Positions 60,761-64,000 of a stretch of 64,000 nt of DNA are shown here, one piece after another. Source of the stretch: Bacillus luti (GTDB lineage Bacteria; Bacillota; Bacilli; Bacillales; Bacillaceae_G); assembly GCF_001884105.1 (NCBI RefSeq), contig NZ_MACI01000068.1:1-64000 (forward strand), written 5' to 3'. Each line of letters starts with the position of its first letter. Position 1 is the stretch's first letter. Made by a program: the position numbers and the translations under genes. The notes beneath the pieces were generated by a model. The model did not search any database. It saw only the letters and a list, made by a program, of their open reading frames with translations, and was not told where the DNA came from.

Positions 60761-62008
60761 ATGAGAGATCATTTATGTATAGAAGAAAAATGTAAAAAAG
60801 GAATAGAATATCATAAAAAGTTTATTGAAAAAAATAGAGTTAAAATTAAAAGTTTAAAAGAAGATGAAAAAAATGGTATTCAAAGGTATCCTAATGACAA
60901 TAATAGTATTATAGAAGGAACCTATCTATCAAATTTTAATTATGCGTTGGATGATATTATTGCGAAATACTCTTTAGGAGAAAATATCCATACAATGGAA
61001 GCAGGTTTTGAGAATGCCCTCATTGATTTGGGGCATATAGGGGAAAGAGAAGTTGGATATTTAAATCTAATTTGGATGATATCTCTAGGGATTTTATTAG
61101 AGACGGAGAAAAAGAATCTTGTAAGTTTAGCTAAACTAGTTGAGAAGGAAAATATGAACGACGCAGTAATTGATTTCCTCTTATGCACTAGTGATATCGG
61201 ATACACAAAAATGACGAATGTTTATTTTAAAGAAAATCCATATGCAAAAACGAGAGAATTTATAGAACTTTCACAAACAGATAAAAAAGAAGCGTCTAAA
61301 AGATTACAAACGTATATGGAGAAAGAATGGTTTAAAGGCCATTATGATTATGAATGGAAAAATGCGCATAAAGAACCTGGATATGTAGGGTATTGGAGCT
61401 TTGAGACAGCTGCACTAGTAAAGATACTCGGACTTGATGATACAAGTTTAAAAGATAATAATCATTATCCATATGATTTGGCACATTATAAAAATGAAAT
61501 GAAATTTAAGCATATAGACCTAAGTGAATATCACTATGAAGATGAGACAGAAGAAATCGAGGATATAGTAGAAGGAATTGAACATAATCCTGCATTGGAA
61601 AACATTATTCCGCCAAGATGGCATTCATTTGTCAATGAATTAATATGTGATTATGAGAATATGAATGATAGTAGTTTTTATGAAAAATACAAAAAAACGA
61701 TAGGAATAGGTCAAGTGTGGTTTTTACCACAAGAGTATGAAGAAGAAAATGAGCAAAAAAATCTATTAGGAAGTTTAATTGTGTTTGCCCTGACGGTAAG
61801 AGATTACATATTACAATTGGACTATAAAGAAGATTTAGAGGACTACATCGATAATCTTAAAAATTTCTGGAATGGATCAGAAACAAAGTTAGTTCAATTT
61901 ATGTTAGAGAATGATCAAAATTATTATGCATGGGTACCAAAAGAAGCAAGTATCCCAAATATGTATGAAGTGAAGATTGAGAGTGTCGATGTAGAGGAAG
62001 TTCTATAA
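60761..62008 (+). CDS. Enlarged PoNi-type immunity protein with extra C-terminal domain
   Basis: Protein of 415 residues. The first 250 are a DUF1910/DUF1911 PoNi domain (YLNLIWMISLGILLETEKKN, MEKEWFKGHYDYEWKNAHKE, VGYWSFETAALVKILGLDDT). After an acidic hinge (HYEDETEEIEDIVEGIE), a further 140-residue helical domain (RWHSFVNELICDYENMNDSS, FWNGSETKLVQFMLENDQNY) has no match I recognise. The extension is absent from the PoNi at 57504. ATG 60761 lies 10 nt behind AGGGGGA; TTG 60752 is too close. Confidence 0.78.
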   Translation: MRDHLCIEEKCKKGIEYHKKFIEKNRVKIKSLKEDEKNGIQRYPNDNNSIIEGTYLSNFNYALDDIIAKYSLGENIHTMEAGFENALIDLGHIGEREVGYLNLIWMISLGILLETEKKNLVSLAKLVEKENMNDAVIDFLLCTSDIGYTKMTNVYFKENPYAKTREFIELSQTDKKEASKRLQTYMEKEWFKGHYDYEWKNAHKEPGYVGYWSFETAALVKILGLDDTSLKDNNHYPYDLAHYKNEMKFKHIDLSEYHYEDETEEIEDIVEGIEHNPALENIIPPRWHSFVNELICDYENMNDSSFYEKYKKTIGIGQVWFLPQEYEEENEQKNLLGSLIVFALTVRDYILQLDYKEDLEDYIDNLKNFWNGSETKLVQFMLENDQNYYAWVPKEASIPNMYEVKIESVDVEEVL

Positions 62009-62082
62009 CGAACAAATCGAAATATTACGAATCATGAGTAACGTTGAAAATTTAATTATACAGAAATTAATGAATTAAGAGG

Positions 62083-62208
62083 TTGAAAATAATTGAGGCT
62101 TTAATTGTTGTAAAACGATGTTTTTTATTTGATAAAATTGAGGTGACACACGGAACTGCTGGTCAAATCGTTAGACCTAGATAAAGAGGTGGTATTGGTG
62201 CCTTTTAA
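62083..62208 (+). pseudogene. Decayed toxin C terminus
   Basis: Frame ending KIEVTHGTAGQIVRPR, stop, then in the same frame RGGIGAF and a second stop. The run reads like a toxin tail split by a nonsense change. No start or head. It precedes an intact immunity-like gene, as the other modules do. The rest of 62009-62378 is AT-rich with nothing else recognised. Confidence 0.35.
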
Positions 62209-62393
62209 AAATAAATAAATTTGTTCGGCGCTAAAAAATCGTATTATCATAAATGCTAATAGAGACAAAAAAGTATGACAAGAAGAGTTTTAATATTAGA
62301 AATTTTATTGGTGTTAATAACGAAAGTCTATATAAGGCAAGGTGAGGAATGTAGATTAAGTGAGGAAATTCAATAGAAGTGGAGAACATTTAT

Positions 62394-62999
62394 TTGAAAA
62401 CAATAATCAAAAATATAGGTGATAAAAATATAAAAGCTAAAGTAGAAGAACCTTTAAGTTTTCATGTAGAAACCCTATTTAATTTATTATCTAATGTAGA
62501 AGATAAATTAGCAGATAGATTTTCAATACAAGTTGGATGGTCTGTTTATAGTTTATATAAGTATGAAGATTATTATCAAATTATCACCCGGGATTATACT
62601 AAAAATCCTTTTAAAGATACAACGGAAGATTTAACGATTGCATTATGGGTACAACTAGAGCAATCGCATTGCTTACGTCGATTAAATATAGAGGGGGAAT
62701 TAATAAAATTTAATGATAAGATTGTGATAGCGAAAAATGTGTTGCAACAAGAAGAGATTTATTTACAAAGATCTAGTGGTTGTGATGAAGGTGATTCGGG
62801 TTGGTATATAGCTCCTATTAATGAAGAAGTATCAGGAGAATTAGAGACCATATACGCCTACGAATTATTAAAAATGAAACCTGCAATTATTCAAGTACTA
62901 GCTTTACCTTATAATTATTTAGTAGTTTTTGAGAAAGACGAAATTAAATCGATTTTAAATGAAAGTGATATTGATATTTGGAGTGAAATAGAAAGATAG
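62394..62999 (+). CDS. Imm33/DUF2185-like immunity protein
   Basis: Protein of about 201 residues. The end of the central part, IYLQRSSGCDEGDSGWYIAP (about 125-144), carries the DSGW pattern of DUF2185 (Imm33) immunity proteins. The N-terminal half (RFSIQVGWSVYSLYKYEDYY, NPFKDTTEDLTIALWVQLEQ) is another conserved block. TTG start chosen because GGAG lies 9 nt upstream; GTG at 62379 is possible. Its toxin is probably the debris just upstream. Confidence 0.6.
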   Translation: MKTIIKNIGDKNIKAKVEEPLSFHVETLFNLLSNVEDKLADRFSIQVGWSVYSLYKYEDYYQIITRDYTKNPFKDTTEDLTIALWVQLEQSHCLRRLNIEGELIKFNDKIVIAKNVLQQEEIYLQRSSGCDEGDSGWYIAPINEEVSGELETIYAYELLKMKPAIIQVLALPYNYLVVFEKDEIKSILNESDIDIWSEIER

Positions 63000-63047
63000 T
63001 GAATGTATATAAGGTGTTAAATACCCAATATGAAAATTACGTGAGTT

Positions 63048-63087
63048 AAGCACTTCATTGTCAATATACGACAATAGGTGCTTTTTT
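63048..63087 (+). terminator. Terminator R2 at the end of the toxin locus
   Basis: AAGCACTTCATTGTC pairs with GACAATAGGTGCTT (few mismatches), then six T. Resembles R1 at 59788. Confidence 0.75.
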
Positions 63088-63209
63088 GCATGCAGTGAAG
63101 AAAAAATATAAAATTCATTTTCACTCTATTTCATCTTTGAATTACATGTTATAATTTGGAAAAAATATATTCTTAATTTTTAGATAATTTAAAGGTGGTA
63201 GATTACTAT

Positions 63210-64000
63210 ATGAGTACATTAAAGAAAATTACTAACAATATCTCGAAGGTTATTATAGGAAAAGATGAATCGATTGAACTTGCAGCCATAGCACTCATAG
63301 CAAGAGGGCACATTTTATTAGAAGATGTACCTGGGACGGGAAAAACAACATTAGCGAAAAGTTTAGCGAAAAGTGTGGACGCTAAATTTCAAAGAATACA
63401 ATTTACAGCGGATACTTTGCCTGGAGATGTTATTGGTCTTGAATATTTTAATGTAAAGGAATCGGATTTTAAAACGAGATTAGGACCTATTTTTGCAAAT
63501 ATAGTATTAGTCGATGAAATTAATCGAGCTGTACCGAGAACACAATCTTCGTTACTTGAGGTTATGGAAGAGCGTACCGTTACAATTGCGAAACAGACAC
63601 ATTCATTACCAGAACCTTTTTTAGTTATTGCGACGCAAAATCCACTCGAATCAGCGGGCACATTTCCGTTACCAGATGCTCAGTTAGACCGGTTTTTACT
63701 CACAATACGCCAAGGTTATCCTACGAGAGAAGCAGAAAAGGAAATGATGAATCGATTTCAAATAAATGATCCGTTAGAAACGTTACATTCTATTATTTCA
63801 AGTGAAGAAATTATTACGATGCAAAAGCGTGCAAGAGAAGTGTTAGTAGGGAATGATGTGCAAGATTATCTTCTTGAAATTATTGAAGCAACTCGTAACC
63901 ATGAGTTAATTGAAATTGGTGTAAGCCCTCGGGGAACGTTGGCATTTATGAGAGCGATTCAAGCACGGGCTATATTAAATGAAAGAGATTACTGTACGCC
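63210..64000 (+). CDS. MoxR family AAA+ ATPase (partial, runs off the window)
   Basis: First 263 residues of a MoxR-type ATPase. Walker A is LEDVPGTGKTTLAKSLAKSV (about 37-56), Walker B LVDEINRAVPRTQSSLLEVM (about 100-119), with sensor 1 in VIATQNPLESAGTFPLPDAQ and the arginine-finger region LDRFLLTI. MoxR proteins are chaperone-like and usually precede DUF58 and transglutaminase genes. AAAGGTGG precedes the ATG. It follows the toxin locus terminator and is not part of it. Confidence 0.92.
   Translation, partial: MSTLKKITNNISKVIIGKDESIELAAIALIARGHILLEDVPGTGKTTLAKSLAKSVDAKFQRIQFTADTLPGDVIGLEYFNVKESDFKTRLGPIFANIVLVDEINRAVPRTQSSLLEVMEERTVTIAKQTHSLPEPFLVIATQNPLESAGTFPLPDAQLDRFLLTIRQGYPTREAEKEMMNRFQINDPLETLHSIISSEEIITMQKRAREVLVGNDVQDYLLEIIEATRNHELIEIGVSPRGTLAFMRAIQARAILNERDYCT

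Noticed and set aside
53515-62999. Prophage or insertion sequence origin of the toxin array
   Set aside because: No integrase, transposase, capsid or tail gene and no terminal inverted repeats. Homologous repeats explain the structure better.

Overview
The window looks like a chromosomal segment of a Bacillus cereus group bacterium. It is AT-rich with strong GGAGG-type ribosome binding sites, frequent TTG and GTG starts, and many short single-gene units each closed by an intrinsic terminator. The gene families (KipR/PxpABC, SipS-type signal peptidases, many GNAT and NUDIX proteins, LXG toxins) fit that group. No rRNA, tRNA, CRISPR array or complete insertion sequence was seen.

Layout. 1-9 kb: housekeeping and accessory singletons (GNAT, phosphotransferase, YjiH-type membrane protein, YdcF-like, acyl-CoA dehydrogenase, CutC, signal peptidase I, HEAT-repeat DNA repair-like protein). 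9.2-14.9 kb: a 5-oxoproline operon with an IclR regulator behind a 27-bp palindrome, then pxpB, pxpC, pxpA, two membrane proteins (DUF969/DUF979) and pcp. Pcp would release pyroglutamate from peptides, the membrane pair may move it, and PxpABC would open it to glutamate. 15-28 kb: a POT peptide transporter, sirtuin, class B PBP, second signal peptidase, lipoproteins, a VbhA-like antitoxin, PhzF and a methyltransferase. 28-30 kb: a lysine permease controlled by a lysine riboswitch and terminator. 30-35 kb: TauE-type permease, VOC protein, phosphoesterase, P-loop kinase, DUF2785.

35.4-38.3 kb: an alpha/beta hydrolase, response regulator and histidine kinase lie between an intact DUF2785 gene and a deleted copy of its 3' end, which marks this block as a rearranged insertion. 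38.4-53.3 kb: more singletons, including a MocR regulator divergent from an EamA exporter with a shared operator, AraC/GyrI, a serine hydrolase, a CPBP protease, a chromosomal Tet(M)-like GTPase, and a MarR-nitroreductase-monooxygenase operon.

53.5-63 kb is the most interesting part: a type VII secretion (Esx) polymorphic toxin locus. It has two small LXG-partner proteins, a full-length LXG toxin with a GH-E-type nuclease tip, and two related TPR proteins that are probable immunity genes. Behind it lies a tail of headless toxin modules with immunity genes: PoNe/PoNi, EndoU plus immunity, a second PoNe with an enlarged PoNi, and a decayed toxin tail with an Imm33-like protein. The EndoU module keeps a 216-bp near-identical copy of the LXG gene's pre-toxin segment, so recombination could swap its tip onto the LXG head. 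The window ends inside a MoxR-type AAA+ ATPase gene.

Functions come from reading motifs by eye. No database search was run.
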